NCBI GenBank assembly: GCA_900322025.1
Contig: ONYJ01000179.1
Span: 1 to 31,391, forward strand
DNA length: 31,391 nt
DNA from: an uncultured Bacteroidales bacterium
GTDB lineage: Bacteria > Bacteroidota > Bacteroidia > Bacteroidales > UBA932
Direction: 5' to 3'
The translations under genes and the position numbers were made by a program. Positions 1 through 8,482 of this stretch are shown piece by piece (position 1 is the first letter of the stretch; each line of letters opens with the position of its first letter). The notes beneath the pieces were generated by a model. That model worked only from the letters and a program-made list of their open reading frames with translations. It was not told the DNA's origin and searched no databases.

Positions 1-591
1 AAGAGAGATTCTAACATTGCCACCAGAAAAGACACACTGCTTGGTACTAACCAATTCCCTAACTTTACAGAAGTTGCCGAGAAAGAAGTTACCAAAAAGA
101 CCGTTACCCGCAAGGCAACTCCTAAAAAGAAAGCCGGAATGCTTGGCCGTCCATTGGAAGCTTACAGAGGTGCAATGGCTTTTGAAGAATTAAGATTCAA
201 GACAGATAAGGCAGCAAAACGCCCTGTAGCATATATGGTTACTTATGGTAATCTTGCTATGTGCCGCGCAAGAGCTCAGTTTGCTTGCAACTTTTTTGCT
301 GTAGCGGGCTTCCAGGTTATAGACAACAACCGCTTCAACTCTCCTGAAGAGGGTGCTAAAGCTGCTCTAAAAGCAAAGGCGGATATAGTTGTAGCCTGCT
401 CATCAGACGATGAATACGCAAATGAAGTTCCTCAGATAGCCAAAATTATTGGCAAAAAAGCCATTGTTGTTGTTGCCGGCGACCCTGAATGCAAAGACGA
501 ACTCATTGGCAAGGGTATAGAAAACTTTATAAGTGTTAGAAGCAATGTGCTGGAGACACTAAAGGCTTATCAAAATAAACTTATCAAATAA
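1..591 (+). CDS. mutA: Methylmalonyl-CoA mutase small subunit, C-terminal part (5' end outside window)
   Basis: The frame is open from base 1, so only the last 196 residues are present. The product is the non-catalytic partner of MutB in the heterodimer that interconverts succinyl-CoA and methylmalonyl-CoA in the cytoplasm. The visible part is the end of the barrel domain, a lysine-rich linker (about residues 33-46 of the fragment, with KKTVTRK and PKKK), then a cobalamin-binding-like fold beginning near MLGRPLEAYRG. Where a true B12-binding domain carries DxHxxG this one reads TYGNLAMCRARAQF, so the cobalt-ligand histidine is missing, as expected for the small subunit. The stop lies 13 bases before mutB, with a strong purine-rich ribosome site between (AGGGAGGAAT). 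The basic linker is unusually lysine-rich. Identity is firm because of the following mutB. Confidence 0.93.
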   Translation, partial: KRDSNIATRKDTLLGTNQFPNFTEVAEKEVTKKTVTRKATPKKKAGMLGRPLEAYRGAMAFEELRFKTDKAAKRPVAYMVTYGNLAMCRARAQFACNFFAVAGFQVIDNNRFNSPEEGAKAALKAKADIVVACSSDDEYANEVPQIAKIIGKKAIVVVAGDPECKDELIGKGIENFISVRSNVLETLKAYQNKLIK

Positions 592-604
592 GGGAGGAAT
601 TACT

Positions 605-2749
605 ATGCGTCCAAAATTCAACGATTTAGTATATAAGTCTGCTGCAAAGCCTGCAGCAAAGAAGGGGGCTGCAAAGAAAGAAGCCCTTTGGGATACTGCA
701 GAAAAGATTGCCGTTAAGACAAACTACACTGCCAAAGATTTAGAGGGAATGGAACATCTGCACTATGCTGCCGGAGTAGCTCCTTTCCTCAGAGGACCTT
801 ACAGCACAATGTATGTTCAAAAGCCTTGGACTGTTCGTCAATATGCCGGTTTCTCTACTGCAGAAGAATCTAACGCATTCTACAGAAGAAATCTTGCTGC
901 CGGACAGAAAGGTCTTTCGGTTGCATTCGATCTCCCTACCCACAGGGGCTATAATGCCGATAATCCAAGAGTTGTAGGCGATGTTGGAAAAGCAGGTGTA
1001 AGTATCTGTTCTGTAGAAGATATGAAGATTCTGTTCGATCAGATTCCTCTTGGAAAAATGTCTGTTTCCATGACCATGAACGGCGCAGTGTTGCCAGTTA
1101 TGGCCTTCTACATAGTAGCCGGTCTGGAGCAAGGTGTAAAACTGGAAGAAATGGCCGGTACTATTCAGAACGATATTCTCAAAGAATTTATGGTGCGTAA
1201 TACATACATATATCCGCCTGAATTCAGTATGAGAATTATCGGTGATATATTTGCCTACACATCGCAGTTCATGCCTAAGTTCAACTCTATTTCCATATCC
1301 GGTTACCACATGCAAGAAGCCGGTGCTACAAACGATATAGAGATGGCTTACACTTTGGCAGATGGTCTGGAGTATTTACGCACAGGTATCAAGGCCGGTA
1401 TTCCGGTAGATAAGTTTGCTCCTCGCCTTTCGTTCTTCTGGGCTATAGGTACAAATCATTTTATGGAAATTGCCAAGATGAGAGCAGCCAGAATGCTGTG
1501 GGCTAAGATAGTAAACCAGTTCAATCCTCAGAATCCAAAGAGTTTAAGTCTTAGAACTCACTGCCAAACATCTGGTTGGAGTTTAACCGAGCAAGACCCA
1601 TTCAACAATGTTGCAAGAACCTGTATAGAAGCTATGGGTGCAGCCCTCGGCCACACTCAGAGTTTGCATACCAACGCCTTAGACGAGGCTATCGCATTGC
1701 CTACAGACTTCTCTGCACGTATTGCCCGAAACACCCAGATTTATATTCAGCAAGAAACTCAGGTTTGCCGCTCTATAGACCCTTGGGCTGGTTCTTACTA
1801 CATAGAAAGCTTAACTCACGAGCTGGCTCACAAGGCTTGGGGGCATATCCAAGAAGTTGAAAAACTTGGAGGTATGGCCAAAGCCATAGAAACCGGTATC
1901 CCTAAATTGAGAATCGAAGAAGCGGCTGCACGCAAGCAGGCGCGTATAGACTCAGGAGAAGAAACCATCATAGGTCTGAACCGCTATCGTCTTGAGCATG
2001 AAGACCCTATTAAGATTCTTGATATAGACAACACCAAGGTGCGCCAACAGCAGGTAGCACGCTTGGAGCAGCTCAGAAAGAATAGAGATAATAATAAGGT
2101 TAAACAGTGTCTTGCTGCTATAACAGAGGCGGTTAGAACCAAGAAGGGTAATTTACTGGCTCTTGCAGTAGAAGCTGCAAAGGCAAGAGCTTCTCTTGGA
2201 GAAATTTCCGATGCTTGCGAAGAAGTAGTAGGAAGATACACAGCAAAAATCCGTATGAATGTAGGTGTTTACTCATCTGAAGTAAAGAAAGATAACGAGT
2301 TTGAAAAGGCCAAGAAGATGGTTGCCGAATTTGCAAAGAAAGAAGGTCGTCAGCCACGTATCATGGTAGCGAAACTCGGACAAGATGGGCACGACAGAGG
2401 TGCCAAGGTTGTGGCTACCGGCTATGCCGACTGCGGATTTGATGTTGATATGGGTCCACTTTTCCAGACTCCGGCCGAAGCTGCCAAGCAGGCTGTAGAG
2501 AACGATGTACACATTGTAGGTGTATCGTCTTTGGCTGCCGGACATAAGACCCTTGTTCCTCAGATTATCAAAGAACTAAAGAAACTTGGCAGAGAAGATA
2601 TCATAGTAGTTGCCGGAGGAGTTATCCCTGCACAGGATTACGATGCTCTCTATAAAGCCGGTGCCGCTGCCATCTTTGGTCCCGGGACAAGAATCTCCTA
2701 CTCTGTAATCAAGATGATGGAGCTTCTTAATCAGAGATTTGAGAAGTAA
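605..2749 (+). CDS. mutB: Methylmalonyl-CoA mutase large (catalytic) subunit
   Basis: Adenosylcobalamin-dependent isomerase converting succinyl-CoA to (R)-methylmalonyl-CoA, the entry to propionate formation in Bacteroidota. It has 714 residues, the usual length. After a short Ala/Lys-rich N-terminus comes the TIM-barrel substrate domain (FLRGPYSTMY, then RQYAGFSTAEESN and GLSVAFDLPTHRGY; SLRTHCQTSGWSLTEQDP in the middle). A C-terminal Rossmann-like cobalamin domain starts near residue 585 with the base-off motif DGHDRG at residues 594-599; H596 is the expected lower cobalt ligand. The start is supported by the ribosome site just before it. It is co-transcribed with mutA and followed by a clear intrinsic terminator. 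No epimerase or MeaB-type chaperone gene is seen nearby, but the adenosyltransferase that would supply the cofactor lies at 30235-30813. Confidence 0.97.
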   Translation: MRPKFNDLVYKSAAKPAAKKGAAKKEALWDTAEKIAVKTNYTAKDLEGMEHLHYAAGVAPFLRGPYSTMYVQKPWTVRQYAGFSTAEESNAFYRRNLAAGQKGLSVAFDLPTHRGYNADNPRVVGDVGKAGVSICSVEDMKILFDQIPLGKMSVSMTMNGAVLPVMAFYIVAGLEQGVKLEEMAGTIQNDILKEFMVRNTYIYPPEFSMRIIGDIFAYTSQFMPKFNSISISGYHMQEAGATNDIEMAYTLADGLEYLRTGIKAGIPVDKFAPRLSFFWAIGTNHFMEIAKMRAARMLWAKIVNQFNPQNPKSLSLRTHCQTSGWSLTEQDPFNNVARTCIEAMGAALGHTQSLHTNALDEAIALPTDFSARIARNTQIYIQQETQVCRSIDPWAGSYYIESLTHELAHKAWGHIQEVEKLGGMAKAIETGIPKLRIEEAAARKQARIDSGEETIIGLNRYRLEHEDPIKILDIDNTKVRQQQVARLEQLRKNRDNNKVKQCLAAITEAVRTKKGNLLALAVEAAKARASLGEISDACEEVVGRYTAKIRMNVGVYSSEVKKDNEFEKAKKMVAEFAKKEGRQPRIMVAKLGQDGHDRGAKVVATGYADCGFDVDMGPLFQTPAEAAKQAVENDVHIVGVSSLAAGHKTLVPQIIKELKKLGREDIIVVAGGVIPAQDYDALYKAGAAAIFGPGTRISYSVIKMMELLNQRFEK

Positions 2750-2773
2750 TTAGGCGTAATGCCATAATACATT

Positions 2774-2803
2774 GAGGTCGGCTGAAAAAGTCGGCCTCTT
2801 TTT
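2774..2803 (+). terminator. Intrinsic terminator of the mutAB operon
   Basis: A 9-bp stem (GAGGTCGGC at 2774-2782 with GTCGGCCTC at 2790-2798, two G-T pairs), a 7-base loop and five T residues. It sits 24 bases after the mutB stop, so it should end the mutAB transcript before the next gene. Confidence 0.85.
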
Positions 2804-2822
2804 AACATAATCTGAATAACCG

Positions 2823-3191
2823 ATGAGCAGAGCACTTCTGACAATTATTCTGTTGGTTGTATCCAATAGTTTTATGGCCTTGGCTTGGTATGGCCAGCTG
2901 AAATGGAAAACCAATACTATTATTCCCAAGTGGGGGCTATTTGGCATAATACTAATAAGTTGGTGTATAGCCTTCTTTGAGTATTGCTTTATGATACCTG
3001 CCAACAGAGTTGGATTTAAAGACCTCGGAGGGCCGTTTTCGCTCGTACAACTAAAAGTAATTCAAGAGGTTGTATCTATTGCCATATTCGTGATATTTAC
3101 ACTTGTATTTTTTAGAACACAAAGTTTTAACTACAACCATCTGATTGCTTTTTTTCTGCTCATAGGCGCCGTTTATTTTGTGTTTAAATAG
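2823..3191 (+). CDS. DUF486 / DMT-like small membrane protein
   Basis: A 122-residue protein with four predicted membrane helices (about residues 3-22, 38-58, 74-96 and 101-121). It matches the DUF486 pattern in my memory of the family: SNSFMALAWYGQLK near the start, SWCIAFFEYCFMIPANR in the second helix, and FSLVQLKVIQEVVS before the third. These proteins are related to the drug/metabolite transporter superfamily, but substrate and direction are unknown, so no function is assigned. It follows the mutAB terminator by 19 bases, and no clear promoter of the phylum's type was seen just upstream. The next gene starts 59 bases later and is not obviously linked to it. Confidence 0.8.
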   Translation: MSRALLTIILLVVSNSFMALAWYGQLKWKTNTIIPKWGLFGIILISWCIAFFEYCFMIPANRVGFKDLGGPFSLVQLKVIQEVVSIAIFVIFTLVFFRTQSFNYNHLIAFFLLIGAVYFVFK

Positions 3192-3250
3192 GCTTTTTGC
3201 GTTATATGTTTTTAGTTATTTTTTTTAATTATACTTTTATTTAGATAGTT

Positions 3251-4699
3251 ATGGCTTTTGCTAATAATGTTATGATAGTACGCCAGACTCTTCTGGCAAA
3301 ACTGGTAGAACTCTGGAAAGAGGGTAAACTTGTTGAACAAATAGACCGCCTTCCTATAGAAATGAGCCCAAAGCGCGGTGAGAAGGTTTACGGAAGGTGT
3401 TGCATACACAAAGAAAGGGCCGTATGGAAGTATAAAAGCCTTCCACTGATGGGCTTTGATATGTGGGACGAAACCGATGAGCTCACACCCCTATCGTGGT
3501 ATGCTGCGGAAGCCCTTAAACGCAAAGACCCTCACCGCAAGAAAAACCTTATGTGCGTAATAGACGATGCTTGTTCGTCTTGCGTTAAAACAAGCTATGA
3601 GGTAAGTAATCTCTGCCGTGGCTGCGTGGCAAGGCCCTGCTACATGAACTGCCCAAAAGATGCCGTTATTTTCAACAAAGAGGGTCATGCACAAATAGAC
3701 CACGAAAAGTGCATAAACTGCGGCCTGTGCCATAAAAGCTGCCCTTATCATGCAATTGTCTATATACCAGTACCATGCGAAGAAGCGTGCCCGTTAAAAG
3801 CCATATCCAAAGACGAAAACCAAATAGAGACAGTTGATGAAACTAAATGTATCTACTGCGGAAAATGTATGAATGCCTGCCCGTTTGGTGCCATCTTTGA
3901 GGTTAGCCAAATATTTGATGTGCTACAGGGCATAAAAGACGGACAGCAGATGGTGGCCATAGTAGCGCCTGCAATACTCTCCCAGTTTAAAGATATAGCA
4001 GTAGAAAAAGTTTATGGAGCTATAAAGTCGCTCGGTTTTGTAGATGTAATAGAGGTTGCTCAGGGAGCTATGGACACTACAGCTAACGAGGCCGAAGAGC
4101 TAAAAGAGAAACTCGAAAAAGGCCAGCCTTTTATGACAACCAGCTGCTGCCCATCTTGGATAGAACTTGTACGTAAGTACATTCCGGAAATGGCGCCGTA
4201 TGTTTCCTCTACCGGTTCGCCAATGTATTATACCGCAAAAATTGCCAAGAAAAAGTATCCGGAAGCAAAGGTGGTATTCATAGGCCCTTGCCTTGCAAAA
4301 AAGAAAGAGGTAAGAGATAATCCCGATACCGATATAGCAATTACTTTTGAAGAAATAGGCAGCGTATTTGCAGGTTTGCATATAGACTTTGAGAACATTA
4401 CTCCGTTTACTCCAGAGGTAGAAAGTTACAAGGCAGCTCATGGCTTTGCTCAAGCCGGTGGAGTTATAGGGGCTGTAAAATATATACTCAAAGACGAGCA
4501 ACTGAAAGCCACGGCTATAGCCAATTTAGATAAGAAAAATATTGCTACACTCAAGGTTATGGCCAAAACAGGCAAGGCCCCATCTCCGTTTGTGGAAGTT
4601 ATGGCCTGCGAAGGTGGATGCGCAACAGGGCCGCTGATTTACAACGACCCTGCAACTGCCATAAAGAACCTAAACGCAGTTCTCAACAAAATGCAATAG
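3251..4699 (+). CDS. Monomeric [FeFe] hydrogenase-like protein (group B-type)
   Basis: A 482-residue iron-sulfur protein whose C-terminal half carries the three H-cluster motifs in order: TSCCPSW (residues 297-303, C299/C300), GPCLAKKKE (C347), and MACEGGC (C453, C457). Before it are an N-terminal cysteine-rich zone (C102, C108, C111 and four more to about residue 131) and two ferredoxin-type clusters, CINCGLCHKSCP (154-165) and CIYCGKCMNACP (200-211). The N-terminus (YGRCCIHKERAVWKYK) and this domain order fit the group B1/B3 hydrogenases, as in clostridial CpIII-type enzymes, rather than the group A M3 enzymes. Its role would be cytoplasmic H2 metabolism coupled to ferredoxin, but turnover by this group is poorly characterised. 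No maturation genes (hydE, hydF, hydG) or electron-transfer partner are in the window. It converges on the fimbrillin gene. Confidence 0.88.
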   Translation: MAFANNVMIVRQTLLAKLVELWKEGKLVEQIDRLPIEMSPKRGEKVYGRCCIHKERAVWKYKSLPLMGFDMWDETDELTPLSWYAAEALKRKDPHRKKNLMCVIDDACSSCVKTSYEVSNLCRGCVARPCYMNCPKDAVIFNKEGHAQIDHEKCINCGLCHKSCPYHAIVYIPVPCEEACPLKAISKDENQIETVDETKCIYCGKCMNACPFGAIFEVSQIFDVLQGIKDGQQMVAIVAPAILSQFKDIAVEKVYGAIKSLGFVDVIEVAQGAMDTTANEAEELKEKLEKGQPFMTTSCCPSWIELVRKYIPEMAPYVSSTGSPMYYTAKIAKKKYPEAKVVFIGPCLAKKKEVRDNPDTDIAITFEEIGSVFAGLHIDFENITPFTPEVESYKAAHGFAQAGGVIGAVKYILKDEQLKATAIANLDKKNIATLKVMAKTGKAPSPFVEVMACEGGCATGPLIYNDPATAIKNLNAVLNKMQ

Positions 4700-4732
4700 A
4701 CGTATCTATGGTATTGCCTACCACTGCTCTAC

Positions 4733-7700
4733 TTACTGCTCAAGCATAGGGCGCACAGGGTAACCACCATCAACCCCAACGAACATATAAAAATATTGAC
4801 AATTTCCTTTAGGCTGGCCTCCTGAAGTACCATTGCCCTGAAAGAAGAAGTAAGTACATGTTGATTTCTCTTGAAGGACTGAGACATTAATAGGGACATC
4901 AACTTCGAGGCCTAATTCTGTTTTGTTCTTGTTTGTACGAATATGCCCTCTGTAGTAAGTGTTATCTGGGGCAACCATTTTATATCCATTCCCTTGTCCT
5001 ATATATCGCAAATCTGCAGCATATATTTTTATAGCAGCGTTACTTCCGCTAGTTCCCACAAGATATCGCATACGTGCGGTTGCATAATCATTCTCATTAC
5101 CAATTAGCATAGCAGCAAGACCAGGACCAGCTTCGCAAAATATCGTATATCTAAATTGACTAGCAAAGACTTCTCCCACTGCCGGATATGGAGGATAAGT
5201 ATCGTCAGCTATATTACTCTTAGCCCCAGATAAATTGTATGTAATATTGTTGGGGAAACCAGAAAAGATTCTGGCGAAAGGTATGCTAAACCCGGCCGGA
5301 GTAGGGTCGAAAATAGTTTTTCTTACAGTATTTTCTATAGCCGAAGGTATCTGAGGTTTATTAGGTAATGTTGTGATGCTATGATATTTAATCCCAGTTG
5401 ATGAAGTGTAGGTAGTTCGAGAATACTGAGGATTTAGTGGTTCTAAATTAAAATAACCCACTTGCCAAGACCACATATTAGGCTGGGAACTAACAGGTAT
5501 AGCCTCCTGCTGCATTGGATCATTTGGTTGGATTTCTCCATTCATAACATGGGGATTAGCTATCCATTCTGCAGTTGTTGTCATTCTACGCCATGGTATA
5601 GCACTATTGCTATTCCCCCTGCTATCGATGGTTGTTATAGTATATTCCGGGGAGGAAGAATATGGCTTTGTTATAGCATAAGGCTGGTTGTAGCTGTTGG
5701 TTTGTTTGGTTCGGTGGATAGGCAAAAAAGGATCTTTTCGGCCCCACTGATATAAAAGTGGAGTATAATATGTCCCGTTGTGAGTGCTCGTATTACCCGA
5801 TGGCTGAGAAACGTTAAACTCTGCAACGCCATCTCCGGCTACTCCTTTTATTCTCAGCCTTATGCTTCTGGCGGTAGTTGTTCTTGAAGTATAATTCAAC
5901 GGAGGCACCCACCCCAAATCACAAGCCAATATACTCCATGTGGCGGTAGCATTGGAATTATTTGATCTATAAGTAATTGGAAGTATTGCAAAATCATCAC
6001 CGGAAGCCCTTGGGGTGGTAGTTACCCAAATATGCCAACTCCAAAGTATTTGTTTTTTTATTTTGTCTCTTAAAGCTATTATAACATTACCGGGCTTTAT
6101 GGCAGATTCTAATATATTGAAAAGAACATATTTACAATTGTTGATGCCGGCACCTGTAGGAGCATCTATAAGCGATATGCTTGAAGTATTAATTATTTCT
6201 GAACCGGGTAGCACATCCTGCCATAAAACAAAAGCCTCAAGATTATCGGTGGTGCTATACCCTAAATCCTGCATAATATAAGGAGAGGTTATGTTGTTGT
6301 TATTTACATTTTTGAAACGGTAGGTTGCATTCCCGTAATATGCAGATTCATACACGGCACCGGCATTGCCCTTGGTTGCGTTTATAGCGTTGCCATATAC
6401 CAAAGGAAAACAATAATAACCCGGGGCACTTACTATGTAGCAATTTGCCGTGTGAGGCCCGGCTTTTGTTATGCTCGGTACTGCATTGGTTCCATTTATA
6501 TAGCGGATCCCGTAAATGTCATATAAAGACAAGTCTCGAGGAGAAGAAGAGCTTGTAGTAGGAGACAAAGTATTGGTTCTTAAAGTATTTATCATACCCA
6601 CACCATTGCCGCTTGTGGCTACATCAGATACAGTTACTGCACTTGAAGGCGCATTGGCCGCAACAAGAAGATCTACAACTTCCCCTGCAACACTGCCAGA
6701 GCCGGACCCCTCATCTCCGTTAGAACTGCGTGATGAAATCCAAGAAGGAAAAGATGATGTACCATAATCTACCCATTGAGAGCCCACCCGAGCCTGAAGC
6801 TTCCATTCCACAGGCGACTGGGTTGTGCCGTTGGTCTTGTAACTTTGAACTTGCAGAGGTCTGGAGGCTCCTGATAAAAGTTCACCTCCTTCCAATGTGA
6901 TATTGTCAATTGGAGAAATGTAATATGTCCACTCGCCGTCACCCGGCAAGCCAAAGCTTTTAAACTTGTACTTGTGGCCTGCGTTAAAAGTTATGAAACT
7001 GCCGTATTGCTGCAACTTCAGAGAACGAGTTCCTTCTGTTGTTGTAAAAGAAGCGGTTAGATCGTTGTATTCTCTGGGAAGGGCAAGAAGGGTAATTTCA
7101 ATAGGACTACCCTTGGTTATAGTTATACCTGAGCCAAACGACAAGGTTAAAGACTTGCTATTTTCATCTGCCACATCATAAGAAATTGTAGTTGCAGAGT
7201 TTGCTGAGGTTGACATTGTTGCTGTAGCATACCCCGCCATAGATTTGGAGGCAGAAGATAAAGTAAAAGACGTTATTGTCATTGTCTCTTTTTCCTTACT
7301 ATCTATATAAAATGTAAAGGCTGAGAACATTGGCTTAAAACGCAGTGTTAGAGACGACTGTGTAGCTGTAAGTGCATCATACATATAAGCATAATCCATG
7401 TTTGGCTGCAGCTTATTACCGGTTTTGGTATAAGTTTGAGTTGAAGGAATATAAAATCTGACTTTGTTTTCTGCTTGGAAACTTACATCGCTATTCTGCT
7501 CCGGAGAAGGATACACACAAAAAAACTTGTTCTCCCCATCGCCCCACTGCAGGCCATTACCGGAAACAGGAGCAAGGCTTACTTCATTTGCGGTAGGTGA
7601 TTGGTTTTCAACAGATACAACATAGTCTGCATAACTCTGTGTACCAAGCTTTGCCTTGTCGCTGTAAATTCTTATTTTGTCGCCATCTACCCAATATATC

Positions 7701-7876
7701 CTCTCTTTATCGTTCACAATCACATCTGAATAGACAGTTTTTGTGGCCACGCTGTTTTCATACACCGTAGCGGCTGTAAACAGCACCTGTTTAGAAGTAA
7801 TTGCTGTATCTTCTCTGGTACATCTGAATAACAGAGAAAGAGCAAAAATAAAAATCAATAGTGTAAATTTCTTCAT
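4733..7876 (-). CDS. Fimbrillin-like (Mfa-like) large exported surface protein
   Basis: About 1047 residues from the ATG at 7876; an in-frame ATG at 7897 would add seven residues (MKRNELL) and make the signal peptide less typical. MKKFTLLIFIF plus a hydrophobic run ends in FRC, so Cys19 may be lipidated, although Arg at -1 is unusual for a lipobox. The N-terminal part reads as a fimbrillin domain (TKTVYSDV, then KERIYWVDGDKIRIYSD). The middle has a Ser/Gly-rich stretch after SFPSWISS, then CYIVSAPGYYCFPLVYGNAI (near residue 480), LYQWGRKDPF (near 710) and DPTPAGFSIPF (near 860), features I associate with large Bacteroidales fimbrillin-like proteins. The end, GYPVRPMLEQ, resembles their closing strand. 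It probably acts at the cell surface as an adhesin or pilus component, but no assembly partner is adjacent. The leader carries repeats and a poly-C tract. Confidence 0.8.
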   Translation of the reverse strand: MKKFTLLIFIFALSLLFRCTREDTAITSKQVLFTAATVYENSVATKTVYSDVIVNDKERIYWVDGDKIRIYSDKAKLGTQSYADYVVSVENQSPTANEVSLAPVSGNGLQWGDGENKFFCVYPSPEQNSDVSFQAENKVRFYIPSTQTYTKTGNKLQPNMDYAYMYDALTATQSSLTLRFKPMFSAFTFYIDSKEKETMTITSFTLSSASKSMAGYATATMSTSANSATTISYDVADENSKSLTLSFGSGITITKGSPIEITLLALPREYNDLTASFTTTEGTRSLKLQQYGSFITFNAGHKYKFKSFGLPGDGEWTYYISPIDNITLEGGELLSGASRPLQVQSYKTNGTTQSPVEWKLQARVGSQWVDYGTSSFPSWISSRSSNGDEGSGSGSVAGEVVDLLVAANAPSSAVTVSDVATSGNGVGMINTLRTNTLSPTTSSSSPRDLSLYDIYGIRYINGTNAVPSITKAGPHTANCYIVSAPGYYCFPLVYGNAINATKGNAGAVYESAYYGNATYRFKNVNNNNITSPYIMQDLGYSTTDNLEAFVLWQDVLPGSEIINTSSISLIDAPTGAGINNCKYVLFNILESAIKPGNVIIALRDKIKKQILWSWHIWVTTTPRASGDDFAILPITYRSNNSNATATWSILACDLGWVPPLNYTSRTTTARSIRLRIKGVAGDGVAEFNVSQPSGNTSTHNGTYYTPLLYQWGRKDPFLPIHRTKQTNSYNQPYAITKPYSSSPEYTITTIDSRGNSNSAIPWRRMTTTAEWIANPHVMNGEIQPNDPMQQEAIPVSSQPNMWSWQVGYFNLEPLNPQYSRTTYTSSTGIKYHSITTLPNKPQIPSAIENTVRKTIFDPTPAGFSIPFARIFSGFPNNITYNLSGAKSNIADDTYPPYPAVGEVFASQFRYTIFCEAGPGLAAMLIGNENDYATARMRYLVGTSGSNAAIKIYAADLRYIGQGNGYKMVAPDNTYYRGHIRTNKNKTELGLEVDVPINVSVLQEKSTCTYFFFQGNGTSGGQPKGNCQYFYMFVGVDGGYPVRPMLEQ

Positions 7877-8175
7877 CAATAACTCATTTCTTTTCATAAT
7901 TTTTCATATTATAAATTACATGTTAATATTTAGTTATCTGACACAATTTGCATTTAATGTTAAATACCCAGAGAGAAACAAAAAGCAACTCTGAGTATAT
8001 TTGCCGCAATATCCTGAAAGAAGATGCACGGCAATTTTTATCGATAAAAAATGATGAAATAATTAAGGATAACCTTAGAAAAGATAATTTTGAACAGAAA
8101 TCTTGGAAAACGGAAAACAAAAAAGAAAGAGCTCCAAAAACGCAACTATATAAAGCGCTGATTTTTAAAATATTA

Positions 8176-8186
8176 CCCCCCCCCCC
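8176..8186. repeat. Homopolymer of 11 C
   Basis: Eleven consecutive C residues in an otherwise AT-rich gap. Read from the fimbrillin strand this is poly-G inside the predicted leader, about 290-310 bases before the start codon. Such tracts slip during replication and can vary in length between cells. Confidence 0.95.
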
Positions 8187-8198
8187 ATACAGGATATA

Positions 8199-8222
8199 CT
8201 CTCAACGCCAAAACATTGAGAG
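8199..8222. other. Short perfect hairpin in the fimbrillin leader
   Basis: CTCTCAA (8199-8205) is the exact reverse complement of TTGAGAG (8216-8222), with a 10-base loop. It lies between the poly-C tract and the decamer repeats. There is no T-tract on either side, so it is not a typical terminator. Confidence 0.6.
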
Positions 8223-8240
8223 AGTTACGCCGGGCAATAG

Positions 8241-8270
8241 ATATATACTCATATATACTCATATATACTC
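8241..8270. repeat. Three exact tandem copies of ATATATACTC
   Basis: Positions 8241-8250, 8251-8260 and 8261-8270 are identical decamers. A related GATATACTCTC occurs at 8193-8203. The period is close to one helical turn of DNA. It lies inside the predicted fimbrillin leader, about 70 bases downstream of the minus-strand promoter. Confidence 0.95.
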
Positions 8271-8339
8271 AAGCCTTTCCATTGGTTTTCTTTGTGTTGC
8301 AAAGGTGCTAAAAAATCAAACCCATAGAGTTTAACCTCG

Positions 8340-8368
8340 CAAATATAAATATTTTTCCTGAAAACCAA
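8340..8368 (-). promoter_or_regulatory. Bacteroidota-type promoter toward the fimbrillin gene
   Basis: On the minus strand, TTG (8368-8366), 18 bases, then TATATTTG (8347-8340), a full match to the TAnnTTTG -7 element. Transcription would begin near 8334, giving a leader of about 460 bases before the ATG at 7876. No other exact -7 match was found on this strand in the gap. Confidence 0.65.
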
Positions 8369-8440
8369 GTCTCAAACGCTACATGCAGAGATATTATTTT
8401 ATTCTGAATATGCAATATCCTTCATTGCTCCAAATTTTAT

Positions 8441-8448
8441 TATTTTTG
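8441..8448 (+). promoter_or_regulatory. Possible -7 element for parE
   Basis: TATTTTTG fits TAnnTTTG and lies 34 bases before the parE start. The nearest upstream TTG (8425-8427) is only 13 bases away, too close for the usual -33, so this is a half-supported promoter. Confidence 0.35.
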
Positions 8449-8482
8449 TGGCTCTGTAGCATTAGCGCTGCATTTATCATCT

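Larger units (their letters stand above)
7898..8482. other. Gene-poor AT-rich gap between divergent fimbrillin and parE genes
   Basis: 585 bases with no convincing gene. A 128-codon plus-strand frame (7948-8334) has no recognisable domain and runs through the poly-C tract, so I do not call it. The gap holds a minus-strand promoter (8340-8368), an 11-C run, a 7-bp hairpin, a triple 10-bp repeat, and a weaker plus-strand -7 element for parE near 8441. Confidence 0.7.

Noticed and set aside
740..1315. 191-codon antisense frame inside mutB
   Set aside because: A shadow of a strongly conserved coding gene, with no recognisable protein features.
4707..4721. TGGTA-TTGCC-TACCA hairpin between the convergent hydrogenase and fimbrillin genes
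   Set aside because: Only 5 bp of stem and no T-tract on either side, so it is not called as a terminator.
8241..8270. CRISPR-like repeat
   Set aside because: Units are 10 bases with no spacers and no cas genes in the window.
7948..8334. 128-codon plus-strand frame between the fimbrillin and parE genes
   Set aside because: No domain, no promoter with proper spacing, runs through the poly-C tract and the tandem repeats, and composition looks non-coding.
7898..8482. Possible invertible promoter for the fimbrillin gene
   Set aside because: By eye there is no pair of matching inverted repeats flanking the promoter and no recombinase gene nearby.
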